Made by a program: the position numbers and the translations under genes. A DNA stretch of 34,807 nucleotides from Alphaproteobacteria bacterium (GTDB lineage Bacteria; Pseudomonadota; Alphaproteobacteria; Rs-D84): NCBI GenBank assembly GCA_017436325.1, contig JAFSDI010000038.1:1-34807 (forward strand), written 5' to 3'. The notes beneath the pieces are model-generated. The model was not told where the DNA came from. It ran no database searches and saw nothing but the letters and a program-made list of their open reading frames with translations. Shown piece by piece: positions 17,384-26,614 of this stretch; the first letter of the stretch is position 1; each line of letters starts with the position of its first letter.

Positions 17384-19987
17384 ACCACAACAATGTTTAA
17401 ATTTTTGCCCAGACCCACATGGACATAAGGCATTACGACGACTGTCCATACCTGCCGCCTGATTTAGCCCAGCGTCATGCTTGGCGTGTTCTGCAGCCTT
17501 TGCTGCGACATCTTCACGTGTCAATTCCATACGGCTGATATACGATATAGACATAATCTTGAAATTATTAATTGTGTTCTTGAATAATTCCAAGGCTTCA
17601 CGCTTATATTCATACAATGGATTCTTTTGCGCATAACCACGCAGACCAATCGCACTTTGCAAATAATCCATTTGTTGTAAATGCTTTTTCCAAACAGCAT
17701 CCAATGCACCCAACATCATTTGACGTGATGCCATTTGCATTAATTCTGGGCCATATTTTGCAGATTGTGCATCATATCTGCGTAATGCAAGATTCTGCAA
17801 TATTTCGAAAGCTTTTCTTTCTGTTATCTGTTCATCTGTTTTCCATTTTTCAATGTCAGTGATATCCATCGCAAATACGCGCAACATCGCATTGTGAATA
17901 CCTGTTATGTTCCAATCTGCCGGCATCGCTTTTTCAGGAATGCTGTTTTCACAGATAATTTCAACAACATCACCTATCATTTCCCTGGCCAAATCTGACA
18001 AATCTGCCGAACCCATCAAATCGTTGCGCTGTTTATAAATAACCGTACGCTGTTCATTCATAACATCGTCATACTTTAACAACTCTTTACGGGCTTCGAA
18101 ATAACGGGCCTCGACACGTTTTTGAGCTTTTTCCAATGCCTTGGTAATCCAAGGGTGGGTTATAGCCTCGCCAGGTTTAAGCCCAAGGGTTGTCAACATT
18201 CCTTGTAAACGCGCGGCACCAAAAATACGCATCAAATCATCATCTAGTGCCAAAAAGAACTTAGAATCACCAGGATCACCCTGACGACCAGAACGACCGC
18301 GCAACTGATTATCAATTCTGCGCGATTCGTGACGTTCGGTACCAATTACATACAAGCCACCAGCATCAAGAACTTGCTTCTTGTTTGTTTCGATAGTCGC
18401 ATAGATTTCTTTCTTTTTGTCTTCAAAATCCGGCGCATTAAAATCCAGCGCAGCAATTAATTCTTCGGCATTGCCACCCAGTTTAATATCAGTACCACGT
18501 CCAGCCATATTTGTCGCAATTGTGACTGCGCCAGGCGCACCAGCCTGCGCAACAATCTTTGCTTCGGATTCGTGATGCTTGGCATTCAAAACCGCCGGTT
18601 CAATCCCCAGTTTTTTGCGAACAATCGCAGCCAGCTCTTCAGACTTTTCAATCGAAACAGTTCCAACCAAGACAGGCTGCTTGCGCGAAACACAATCGGC
18701 AATTTGTTTCAGTATTGCATCGTATTTTTCTTCTTTATTGCGATAGATTTCATCATGATGATCAATACGCGCAACAGGTCGATTTGTCGGTATCGATACA
18801 ACACGCAATTTATAAATTTCTTCAAATTCTGCCGCTTCGGTCATTGCAGTACCGGTCATACCAGACAATGTTGGATACAAACGAAATAAATTCTGATACG
18901 ATATACTGGAAACAGTTTGGTTTTCTGGTTGTACACGAACATGCTCTTTGGCCTCTATCGCCTGATGCAGTCCCTTGCCAAATCTGCGACCAGACATTAC
19001 ACGACCTGTAAATTCATCAACAATTAAAATTTCACCGTTCCTTACGACATAATTTACATTCTTTTGATACAGATGATGCGCCAACAGCGACTGTTGAATG
19101 TGCATAACCAATGCAGCATTTTCAGATGCATACAGGTTATCACCAACCAATAAACCTGCTTCTTTTAATAAACGTGTCGCGTTATCAGCACCTGTTTCGG
19201 TCAAAACAACGTGTCTATCTTTTTCATCTTTCTTGAAATCGCCTTCGCCAAATTGCGCAACAACTTCATTTACCTTGGCGTACAATTCACTGGTATCTTC
19301 GGCAGGGCCAGATATAATCAATGGTGTGCGCGCTTCATCAATTAAAATACTGTCCACTTCGTCAACAATTGCGTAAAAGAATGGACGCAGAACCTGCTGT
19401 TCTTTGGTAAATTTCATATTATCACGCAAGTAATCAAAGCCAAGTTCTGAATTTGTAACATATGTAATATCACACGCATATGCAGCACGTCTTTCTTCAT
19501 CAGTCATATCATGCTGAATAATACCAACTGTCATACCCAAGAATTTATAAATTTCACCCATCCATGATGCATCACGCGATGCCAAATAATCATTCACCGT
19601 AATCAAATGCGCACCACGACCATACAGGGCCTTTAAAAACATTGCCAATGTTGCAACAAGGGTTTTCCCTTCGCCCGTTTTCATTTCTGCAATCTGACCA
19701 TTTGTTAAAACCATACCGCCAATCATCTGGACATTAAAATGACGCAGGCCGATGGTTCTTACCGATGCTTCGCGTACAAGGGCAAATGCATCAGGCAAAA
19801 TATCTTTTTCTTTGTCGCCAGCCGCCAAACGAGCACGAAGCGCAACGGTTTGTTCCCGCAACTGTTCATCAGTCATCGCGTGATATTTCGGCTCTAAATC
19901 ATTTATTAAAGACACTGTTTTATCATAACTTTTAACAATTCTGTCGTTCGCAGAGCCTAAAATTTTTGTAAGAACTTTCTTAATCAT
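17372..19987 (-). CDS. secA: Preprotein translocase ATPase SecA
   Basis: This 871-aa motor drives unfolded preproteins through SecYEG at the inner membrane. It has Walker A GEGKT (105-109), DEVDSILIDEARTPLIISG (about 207-225), the preprotein cross-linking domain, the second helicase motor with TNMAGRGTDIKLGG and QLRGRSGRQGDPG, a helical wing/scaffold, and a C-terminal zinc-binding SEC-C motif (CPCGSGQKFKHCC) that contacts SecB and lipid in other species. The start has an AAGGAAAAAGG ribosome-binding site and a strong promoter. The heavy load of exported proteins in this window depends on this pathway. Confidence 0.98.
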   Translation of the reverse strand: MIKKVLTKILGSANDRIVKSYDKTVSLINDLEPKYHAMTDEQLREQTVALRARLAAGDKEKDILPDAFALVREASVRTIGLRHFNVQMIGGMVLTNGQIAEMKTGEGKTLVATLAMFLKALYGRGAHLITVNDYLASRDASWMGEIYKFLGMTVGIIQHDMTDEERRAAYACDITYVTNSELGFDYLRDNMKFTKEQQVLRPFFYAIVDEVDSILIDEARTPLIISGPAEDTSELYAKVNEVVAQFGEGDFKKDEKDRHVVLTETGADNATRLLKEAGLLVGDNLYASENAALVMHIQQSLLAHHLYQKNVNYVVRNGEILIVDEFTGRVMSGRRFGKGLHQAIEAKEHVRVQPENQTVSSISYQNLFRLYPTLSGMTGTAMTEAAEFEEIYKLRVVSIPTNRPVARIDHHDEIYRNKEEKYDAILKQIADCVSRKQPVLVGTVSIEKSEELAAIVRKKLGIEPAVLNAKHHESEAKIVAQAGAPGAVTIATNMAGRGTDIKLGGNAEELIAALDFNAPDFEDKKKEIYATIETNKKQVLDAGGLYVIGTERHESRRIDNQLRGRSGRQGDPGDSKFFLALDDDLMRIFGAARLQGMLTTLGLKPGEAITHPWITKALEKAQKRVEARYFEARKELLKYDDVMNEQRTVIYKQRNDLMGSADLSDLAREMIGDVVEIICENSIPEKAMPADWNITGIHNAMLRVFAMDITDIEKWKTDEQITERKAFEILQNLALRRYDAQSAKYGPELMQMASRQMMLGALDAVWKKHLQQMDYLQSAIGLRGYAQKNPLYEYKREALELFKNTINNFKIMSISYISRMELTREDVAAKAAEHAKHDAGLNQAAGMDSRRNALCPCGSGQKFKHCCGKLH

Positions 19988-20014
19988 ACCTTTTTCCTTA
20001 TTTTATCACGCCAT

Positions 20015-20043
20015 TATATAGCAACTTTGCACCTTTGGGTCAA
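20015..20043 (-). promoter_or_regulatory. secA promoter
   Basis: TTGACC (20043-20038), a 17-base spacer and TATATA (20020-20015, followed by AT) read on the minus strand. The start near 20008 leaves a short leader of about 20 nt before the ATG at 19987. Confidence 0.75.
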
Positions 20044-20052
20044 GATACTTTA

Positions 20053-20061
20053 TGATATAAT
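20053..20061 (+). promoter_or_regulatory. Extended -10 promoter toward the 71-aa gene
   Basis: TGATATAAT (TGnTATAAT) is an extended -10 element on the plus strand with no good -35. It is divergent from the secA promoter. Transcription from about 20068 would give a leader of about 120 nt containing a T-rich run at 20091-20102. A second weak -10 (TGTGATATAT, about 20132-20141) could also serve the gene. Confidence 0.45.
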
Positions 20062-20189
20062 GCCTTTATTCCTGTTGCGCAAGTGCAAAATTTCTTTTTT
20101 TTTCAAAAAAAACTTATCTGAATTTAAAAAAAATGTGATATATTAATATCGAGAAAAACAATGACGCAATACCGGAAAGGATTTTAATT

Positions 20190-20405
20190 ATGCGTGAACC
20201 TGTACAAACATTAAATACTTCTGATATCACCAGTGAAGTTTATACAATCGCACCAACACAACTGGAATATATATCCAGATTGTTTGGAAATACTGTTGCA
20301 GACCAGATGAATATGCGTACTTTTGCACCAAAGATTCGTCAGATTGCAGAACAGGCGTTACGACATGCACTTAATGCTGCGCGGACAATGGGCGAAAAAA
20401 AATAA
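20190..20405 (+). CDS. Small helical protein of unknown function (71 aa)
   Basis: The frame starts at an ATG with AAAGGA 8 bases upstream. The product (MREPVQTLNTSDITSEVYTIAPTQLEYIS...) has a variable N-terminus and a basic, amphipathic helical C-terminal half (KIRQIAEQALRHALNAART). No signal peptide or membrane segment is seen. It sits alone, divergent from secA and converging on the M48 protease gene 3 bases away with a shared terminator. No family recognised: it could be a nucleic-acid-binding or adaptor protein, but the sequence alone does not show this. Confidence 0.75.
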   Translation: MREPVQTLNTSDITSEVYTIAPTQLEYISRLFGNTVADQMNMRTFAPKIRQIAEQALRHALNAARTMGEKK

Positions 20406-20422
20406 CAACTATTTTTTTTGCG
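20393..20422. terminator. Bidirectional terminator between convergent genes
   Basis: AAAAAAAATA (20395-20404) and TATTTTTTTT (20410-20419) form an A/T stem with a 5-base loop (ACAAC), closed by CG/CG around one bulged base. It overlaps the stop codons of both convergent genes. The A-run and U-run would serve either strand, though the GC content of the stem is low. Confidence 0.5.
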
Positions 20423-21728
20423 ATTTTATCGACAAGATATCGCTGCATTTTAAATATTCTGGTGCAGTCTTTGGCAGTTTTTGTTGGGCGCGTATAGCAT
20501 AGTCGTGCGCCAAATCTGTATTCCCCAACATATTATAATATTCAGCGAATGCCCATTCTTGCAGTCCATTATCACTGTCCGCATAGGCGCGCGCAAGCAC
20601 CCAATAAGTCAATGGCGCAGGCGACTTTAAAAGAGACCGTTTTGCCAATTCAATGGCGCGCGCCATATCACCGTGATTATTGCGCGCAGTTAGAACTAAA
20701 GCCAATGCTGTTTCAATCTGGGGGGCAGATTTTAGTAAACTAAGCGATTTTTCGTATGCACTAATACTGGATTCATAATTTCCAGTTTTATATTCTATGT
20801 CACCCATTAATTCATAAAAATATGCGTTTTTTGGTTGGCGTTTTAATAGTGTCTGTGTACCAGTTGCCGCAATAGAATAATTACCAGTTCGCATATTTAC
20901 AATTGCACGTGCGTATATCGCACTATCCGATTTGTCCGAATAGGGGTAGCGCTCAAAAACACGCGATACCGGTTCAAGGTAACCAATTAACTTTGCACGG
21001 ACTAATTCATATTCCATATTATAACGAGAAGTTTCTTGTGCAGACGGAGGACTATAATCCGATAATTGCGAAATTTGAGTCTTTATATTGTTTAATCTTT
21101 CACTGGTCAATGGGTGATTGATACGATTTGGATTTATTCGCGATTCCGCAGCACCAGTTATATCACGCATTTGTTCCAAAACCGTCACAAAGCCACCAAC
21201 ATCTGTGCCTGATTCCGCCATCAAAGACAAGCCCATATTGTCCGCAATTCTTTCTTCGTCACGCGTAAATGCCAACATTGACTGCTGTGCCACACCAGAA
21301 GAGCCCGCCAAGACCCCTGCCCCCAAAGACGGGTCACCACCAGCAACCATTAATCCAATACCAAGTGCCTGAATCAGCATTGTTCGTGCGCTTTCTGCAG
21401 ATATACGATTTGACATCTGGGATATATGCCCGCCCAAGACATGTCCCAATTCATGCGCAATTACAGCCTGAAAGGCAGATGGTGTTTTTATCTGTGTTAA
21501 CAGCCCTGTATAAACATATATATCCTGTCCCCCACGGACAAATGCATTAAAGTCTGTATCGTTTATAATATGTATCTGCATATGCTTGTCAGGGATTTTT
21601 GCTGCACGCGATAATGGCAGAACTAATTCACGTAGTAAATTTTCTGTTTCTGTATCGTAAATCAATGTTGCACCATTTGCCATTAATGGAATAAATAACG
21701 ATAATAAAAAAAGAACCTTTTTAAACAC
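20409..21728 (-). CDS. Periplasmic M48 metalloprotease with TPR repeats (BepA-like)
   Basis: The catalytic zinc motif HELGH is at residues 92-96 (in AVIAHELGHVLGGHIS), with the third ligand region in DEERIADNMGL. The C-terminal half contains TPR units (NAYFYELMGDIEYKTGNYESSISAYEKSL). A signal peptide (FKKVLFLLSLFIPLMANGA) directs export. This architecture matches BepA/YfgC, which degrades or assists outer-membrane proteins such as LptD at the BAM complex. The start is not ATG: a GTG at 21728 gives a compact signal peptide and overlaps the recG stop by 8 bases. A TTG at 21749 is the longer option. It is translationally coupled to recG. Confidence 0.88.
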   Translation of the reverse strand: MFKKVLFLLSLFIPLMANGATLIYDTETENLLRELVLPLSRAAKIPDKHMQIHIINDTDFNAFVRGGQDIYVYTGLLTQIKTPSAFQAVIAHELGHVLGGHISQMSNRISAESARTMLIQALGIGLMVAGGDPSLGAGVLAGSSGVAQQSMLAFTRDEERIADNMGLSLMAESGTDVGGFVTVLEQMRDITGAAESRINPNRINHPLTSERLNNIKTQISQLSDYSPPSAQETSRYNMEYELVRAKLIGYLEPVSRVFERYPYSDKSDSAIYARAIVNMRTGNYSIAATGTQTLLKRQPKNAYFYELMGDIEYKTGNYESSISAYEKSLSLLKSAPQIETALALVLTARNNHGDMARAIELAKRSLLKSPAPLTYWVLARAYADSDNGLQEWAFAEYYNMLGNTDLAHDYAIRAQQKLPKTAPEYLKCSDILSIKSQKK

Positions 21729-23778
21729 CAAGTGTGACCCCGCAATCAAATATTTGCATTAAGTCTGTCGACCAAGCATCCATATCATTATCACGCGCAG
21801 CACAAGATGCCAATTTGAATAAATCCCGATGGGCACGATAATCTACAAAATGATAATGCAACCAACCACTTTGACGCGTACCCAGTAATTCCCCAACACC
21901 GCGCATCATTAAATCTTGTTCAGCAATTTCAAAGCCATCTTCGGTTTCACAAAGAATATCTAAACGTTGCAATCCTTCGTCCTTGGTGCGTGGCCCAAAC
22001 AATAATATACAATACGACTGCGCATCACCACGGCCAACACGACCACGTAACTGATGTAACGCAGCCAGACCAAAACATTCGGCATTTTCAATGACTATTA
22101 TCGTTGCACGCGGAACATCAATCCCAACCTCTATTACCGTTGTTGCGACCAAAATCTGCATATCAGAATTATTGTCTGCAAATTCTGACATTACTGTGTC
22201 ACGCGCAGACTTTTCCATTTGACCATGTACCAAGCCAACATTCTTGAAGTATTCTGATAAATATTTATGTCGTTCTTCAACAGCGGTTATGCCACTGTCG
22301 TTTTCAGATTCTTCAACCAAAGGGCATACCCAAAAAACTTTTGCACCTGCGGCAATTTGTACCGATATACGCGCAACCAATTCAGATATGCGACCAATCG
22401 GTAGTTTACTGGTCTTAATCGGTTTGCGGCCTGCAGGTTTCTCGTTTATTATCGAGACGTCCATATCACCATAAACCGTCATCGATAAAGTACGTGGTAT
22501 TGGTGTCGCCGATAAAGATAACAGGTCTGGATTAGCCCCTTTGGCACGCAGCTGTTCACGCTGAGAAACACCAAAACGATGTTGTTCGTCTATAATCACA
22601 AGTCCCAAATCTTTGTATTCAACATCAGCAGAAAACAATGCGTGTGTACCAATAACAATACGTGTGCGACCAGAACGTAGTGAAATCAATTTTTCGCGCC
22701 GGATGCGTCCTTTGTCGCGCCCAGTCAAAACATCGCACACAACGCCAATTTTATCGCACAAAGGCTTTAATTTCGCATAATGCTGTTGCGCCAATGTATC
22801 TGTTGGTGCTAAAAATGCCGTTTGTGCACCAGATTCCGCCATAAAAATCGCAGCAGCAAGTGCAACAATGGTTTTCCCGCTGCCCACATCACCTTGGACA
22901 AGACGCATCATTGGAATGTCTTTCTGCATATCTGCAAAAATCTGGTCACAGGCACGTTGTTGTGCACCAGTCATTTCAAATGGTAAAACAGACTTAAAAC
23001 GCGACATCAAATCGTACTTATGCGAACGGGGATGACGATGATTGCGAATATCGTTGCGATTGCGGCGACTGATTACAATCGCACACTGATGTGCATATAA
23101 TTCACAATATGCCAACTTTGCCATATATGTTGAATTAGGCATCAGGTCTGCGTCCGATTCAGCATAGTGAATGTGACGAAGCGCATCAAAAAATTCTAGT
23201 ATTCTGTCATCTGTTTCATCGGCAATTCGTTCCGGCATCACTTTAAAAATCTGGTCGCGAATATTTGTAAAAATCTTTTGTGTTAATCCTTCGCCAGACG
23301 GATATATTGCCTGAGCATATGGAATTTTAGATGCGTTATGCATTTCTTCGATAAATTCAGGATGATTTATTGTCGCACGCGCAGATCTTTCCAAACGACC
23401 AGACACTAAACGCCACTGACCAACCGGCATTTTTTTTAACCAATAATCCAAATAATTGGAATTAAAAAATTGAATTATAACACGATTTCCCATCTTATCA
23501 TCACAAATGATTTGCGTTGGACGGCGACCGCGGCCACGAAATGAACCGCCTTTTTTATGAGATTTTATTAATAATGGAACCGTTATTGTGTCGCCACCAG
23601 AAAAACCACCTATGTCATTGACAATTTTACGCGAACGCACATACGATGGGTGATGTAATAAAAAATCAATCACACGGCGACCGCCAATCACGTCTGCTAA
23701 ACGTGTGGCAAGAATCGGCCCAACACCCTTGATAAACTGTAAATCTGTGTTCAAAAATTCTGTGGTTTTTTGTTTCAT
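21721..23778 (-). CDS. recG: ATP-dependent DNA helicase RecG
   Basis: This 685-aa superfamily 2 helicase remodels stalled forks and Holliday junctions. The N-terminal wedge/OB domain (about 60-150) is followed by Walker A GDVGSGKT (296-303), DEQHRFG (397-403), SATPIPRT, and the C-terminal motor motifs ATTVIEVGIDVPRAT and QLRGRVGRG, ending with the RecG-type TRQSGW segment. Length matches the family. It has a weak ribosome-binding site and an AT-rich divergent region shared with trpS. Confidence 0.97.
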   Translation of the reverse strand: MKQKTTEFLNTDLQFIKGVGPILATRLADVIGGRRVIDFLLHHPSYVRSRKIVNDIGGFSGGDTITVPLLIKSHKKGGSFRGRGRRPTQIICDDKMGNRVIIQFFNSNYLDYWLKKMPVGQWRLVSGRLERSARATINHPEFIEEMHNASKIPYAQAIYPSGEGLTQKIFTNIRDQIFKVMPERIADETDDRILEFFDALRHIHYAESDADLMPNSTYMAKLAYCELYAHQCAIVISRRNRNDIRNHRHPRSHKYDLMSRFKSVLPFEMTGAQQRACDQIFADMQKDIPMMRLVQGDVGSGKTIVALAAAIFMAESGAQTAFLAPTDTLAQQHYAKLKPLCDKIGVVCDVLTGRDKGRIRREKLISLRSGRTRIVIGTHALFSADVEYKDLGLVIIDEQHRFGVSQREQLRAKGANPDLLSLSATPIPRTLSMTVYGDMDVSIINEKPAGRKPIKTSKLPIGRISELVARISVQIAAGAKVFWVCPLVEESENDSGITAVEERHKYLSEYFKNVGLVHGQMEKSARDTVMSEFADNNSDMQILVATTVIEVGIDVPRATIIVIENAECFGLAALHQLRGRVGRGDAQSYCILLFGPRTKDEGLQRLDILCETEDGFEIAEQDLMMRGVGELLGTRQSGWLHYHFVDYRAHRDLFKLASCAARDNDMDAWSTDLMQIFDCGVTLGV

Positions 23779-23887
23779 ATTTAATTAAATTCTATTATTT
23801 TTATTAAAATATTCAATAATAAAAAAATTAACTTTCTTTTTATCGATAAAATTATTAAAATTGTGTAAAAATATAAGGCTTGTAAAA

Positions 23888-24886
23888 ATGATAGATACAA
23901 ATAAAATTGTACTGACCGGAATTAAACCAACAGGAATACCGCACTTTGGTAATTATATTGGTGCTTTAAAATCTATAATTGATTTGTCAAAGACAAATAA
24001 AACATTTATGTTTATTGCTGATTTGCATGCGTTGAATTCAATACATAATCCAGAAGTTATTCGGGAACATACTTATCAGGCGGCTGCACTGATGATCGCA
24101 ATGGGGGCAGATTTAAATAATACAGTTCTGTTCAGGCAATCTGATATCGCAGAAATATATCAATTAAATACCCTGTTAATGAATTTGACACCAAAGGGTT
24201 TAATGAACCGTGCGCACTCGTACAAGGCCATGGTTGATAAAAACAATGCATCGGATTTAGACCCAGATGCTGGAATTAATATGGGATTGTATACATATCC
24301 GATTTTAATGGCTGCGGATATATTATTGTATAACTCTGATATCGTGCCAGTGGGCGCAGACCAAAAACAGCATGTCGAATTCGCGCGCGATATCGCAGGA
24401 TATTTTAATCATACGTATAAACCACTGTTTAAATTACCAGAACCACTGATACGCCAAGATGCAGGGCTTGTTCCAGGACTGGATGGGCGCAAGATGAGTA
24501 AATCTTATGATAATACTATTTCTTTATTAGCGCCTGAGGCAGAATTAAAAAAGAAAATTATGCGTATCATTACGGATTCTAAGACACCAGATGAAGCAAA
24601 AAATCCTGATGAATCAACAATATTTTTATTGTATAAACACTTTGCAACTGAACCAGAAATCACAGAATTTGCAGAAATGTTCCGCCGTGGTGGTATGGGA
24701 TACGGAACAGCAAAACAAATATTGTTTGACAAGGTAAATTCTGTGCTGGCAGAACCAAGAAAAAAATACGAAAATCTGATGGCTAATACCGCAGAAATCG
24801 ATAATATCTTAGCAAATGGCGCAAATTATGCGCGACAAATCGCCAGCAAAAAAATCGAAGAAATTAAACACGCTATGTTAGGATAA
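23888..24886 (+). CDS. trpS: Tryptophanyl-tRNA synthetase
   Basis: This 332-aa class I aminoacyl-tRNA synthetase charges tRNA-Trp in the cytoplasm. The HIGH-type motif is PHFGNYIG (18-25) and the KMSKS loop is GRKMSKSYDN (KMSKS at 202-206). The start chosen is the ATG at 23888, which has AAGG 9 bases upstream and gives the typical MIDTNKIVLTGIKPTG. The longer frame would begin at a TTG at 23861. It is the first gene of a plus-strand unit with a SIMPL protein (21 bases on) and a Xer recombinase. Confidence 0.97.
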   Translation: MIDTNKIVLTGIKPTGIPHFGNYIGALKSIIDLSKTNKTFMFIADLHALNSIHNPEVIREHTYQAAALMIAMGADLNNTVLFRQSDIAEIYQLNTLLMNLTPKGLMNRAHSYKAMVDKNNASDLDPDAGINMGLYTYPILMAADILLYNSDIVPVGADQKQHVEFARDIAGYFNHTYKPLFKLPEPLIRQDAGLVPGLDGRKMSKSYDNTISLLAPEAELKKKIMRIITDSKTPDEAKNPDESTIFLLYKHFATEPEITEFAEMFRRGGMGYGTAKQILFDKVNSVLAEPRKKYENLMANTAEIDNILANGANYARQIASKKIEEIKHAMLG

Positions 24887-24907
24887 AATAATTAAAGGAG
24901 AGAGTAT

Positions 24908-25645
24908 ATGAAAAAAACTTTTATTTGGTTTGGCAGTGTTATCGGCGCAGGGGCAGTTATGTCACTGTTATTTACGATGATTAATCGCCCAACCGTTCCG
25001 AATACAATTTCTGTTAATGGCGAATGTTTAACGTCTGCACCAAAAGATAAAACTGCAATAACGTTACGTATCACTACATTGGCAAAAAACGCATTAGAAT
25101 CAATGCAGATGGCCAGTACACAAATGTCAGAAATTACAGACTATATGAAAAAATTACCGGTTGAGGTGCAAACCACGCAATTTAATTCTTATGAAAAAAC
25201 AGAATGGAATCGCGAAGCACAAAAATCTGAGGTATTAGGAATCGAAACAAATATCGCAGTTGAAGTTTCTGCAAAAAATATCGAAACAATCGAAAAAATT
25301 ATAGGAAAATTTGCAGGACAACCAAATGTATATTCTGAAAATTTACGTATGTATACCAGTCCAGAGGTCTTGCAACCAATACAAGAAAAATGCTTGGGCG
25401 TGGCGCTGGAAAATGCACGTGTACGCGCAAATGCGATTGTTAGCGCGGATAATAAACAGGCCGGTAAACTGATTTCCGTTTCTTATGGTACAACAGAATT
25501 GGAAAATAACAGACCATATGGTGGTGTTATGCGCACAATGCTTAGCAATGCCAAGGCAGAATCATTTGATATGGCCGCAGGTACAATTGTCGCAAAAGAC
25601 ACAGACGTTTCTGTTGTCGTGAATGCCGTCTTTGAAATTAAGTAA
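24908..25645 (+). CDS. SIMPL (DUF541) domain envelope protein
   Basis: This 245-aa protein has a single N-terminal hydrophobic segment (FIWFGSVIGAGAVMSLLFTM) acting as an uncleaved anchor or signal. It is followed by a SIMPL/DUF541 domain (NTISVNGECLTSAPKDKTAITLRI in two parts; later ENARVRANAIVSADNKQAGKL, and a closing VVVNAVFEIK). SIMPL proteins are periplasmic or extracytoplasmic, with unclear and varied roles (some linked to oxidative stress). It has a strong ribosome-binding site (AAAGGAGAG) and lies between trpS and the Xer gene. Confidence 0.88.
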   Translation: MKKTFIWFGSVIGAGAVMSLLFTMINRPTVPNTISVNGECLTSAPKDKTAITLRITTLAKNALESMQMASTQMSEITDYMKKLPVEVQTTQFNSYEKTEWNREAQKSEVLGIETNIAVEVSAKNIETIEKIIGKFAGQPNVYSENLRMYTSPEVLQPIQEKCLGVALENARVRANAIVSADNKQAGKLISVSYGTTELENNRPYGGVMRTMLSNAKAESFDMAAGTIVAKDTDVSVVVNAVFEIK

Positions 25646-25646
25646 A

Positions 25647-26558
25647 ATGAATGAACTAATTGATGAATTTATAGAATTTCTGGGTACAACAAAAAAGTAT
25701 TCAAAACATACGCAAAGCGCGTATGAGATGGATATTCGTGACTTTATCAGATTTTATGAGAACTTTATTGGCAAAAGTGTAAACTTATCATATATGTCCA
25801 CAGCGGACACTATATGTTTTCGTGCATTTCTGGCAGACAGACAACGGCGCGGATTATCGCATAAATCAACCGCACGTGCATTATCATCTTTGCGCAGATT
25901 TTACAGCTTTTTAAGAACTAAATACAATATAAAAAACGAAGCAATTGATTTGATTTCTTCACCAAAAATACCGCGAAAACTGTCAAAAGCAATTAATCCA
26001 ATCGATGTCAAAAATATGCAATCTGCAATTCGCGAAATTGATGCAACAGAACCATGGATTGCAGCACGTGACTGGGCACTGGTTATGTTACTGTTTGGAT
26101 GCGGACTGCGAATTTCAGAGGCGCTAAGATTGACTAATCAGGATATTGCAGGGCGACCAGAAATATTGCGAATTGTTGGCAAGGGCAATAAAGAAAGACT
26201 GATACCAGTATTACCAATTGTTTGGCAGGCAATTGATAAATATATCAGTCTGCGTCCATTTGGTAATCAACCCGAAGACACCGTATTTCGCAGTGTTCGC
26301 GGTCTGCCAATGTCGCCCAGAATGGCAGAAAAAGTTATCGAAAACCTGCGCAATTATATGCAATTACCAGACTATGTGACACCACATGCGTTGCGGCATA
26401 CTTTTGCGACCGCACTGTTGTCAAATGGTGCAGATTTACGAACACTGCAGGAATTGTTAGGACATTCTTCGCTGTCTACAACGCAAATTTATACCAAGGT
26501 AAATATGGCGGATATATCTGATGTTTATTCTAATGCACATCCACGTGCAAGAAAATAA
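25647..26558 (+). CDS. xerC: Tyrosine recombinase, XerC/XerD type
   Basis: This 303-aa site-specific recombinase resolves chromosome dimers at dif together with its partner. An N-terminal SAM-like core-binding domain (1-95) precedes the catalytic domain with Arg155 (GCGLRISEALRL), Lys182 (GKGNKERLIPV), His247-x-x-Arg250 (HALRHTFATALL), His273 and nucleophile Tyr282 (LGHSSLSTTQIYTKV). The SSLSTTQIYT sequence favours XerC over XerD, but the assignment is not certain. I chose the ATG one base after the SIMPL stop. An ATG at 25623 would overlap that gene by 23 bases and add an atypical N-terminus. Confidence 0.93.
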   Translation: MNELIDEFIEFLGTTKKYSKHTQSAYEMDIRDFIRFYENFIGKSVNLSYMSTADTICFRAFLADRQRRGLSHKSTARALSSLRRFYSFLRTKYNIKNEAIDLISSPKIPRKLSKAINPIDVKNMQSAIREIDATEPWIAARDWALVMLLFGCGLRISEALRLTNQDIAGRPEILRIVGKGNKERLIPVLPIVWQAIDKYISLRPFGNQPEDTVFRSVRGLPMSPRMAEKVIENLRNYMQLPDYVTPHALRHTFATALLSNGADLRTLQELLGHSSLSTTQIYTKVNMADISDVYSNAHPRARK

Positions 26559-26562
26559 CGAT

Positions 26563-26590
26563 TTGTTATATGCCTTTTTTGTGGTATAAT
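26563..26590 (+). promoter_or_regulatory. Promoter of the 453-aa gene
   Basis: TTGTTA (26563-26568), a 16-base spacer and TATAAT (26585-26590). The start would be near 26597, leaving a leader of about 18 nt with AAAGGAG before the ATG at 26615. Confidence 0.75.
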
Positions 26591-26614
26591 TATTGTTGAT
26601 ATAAAGGAGATTTT

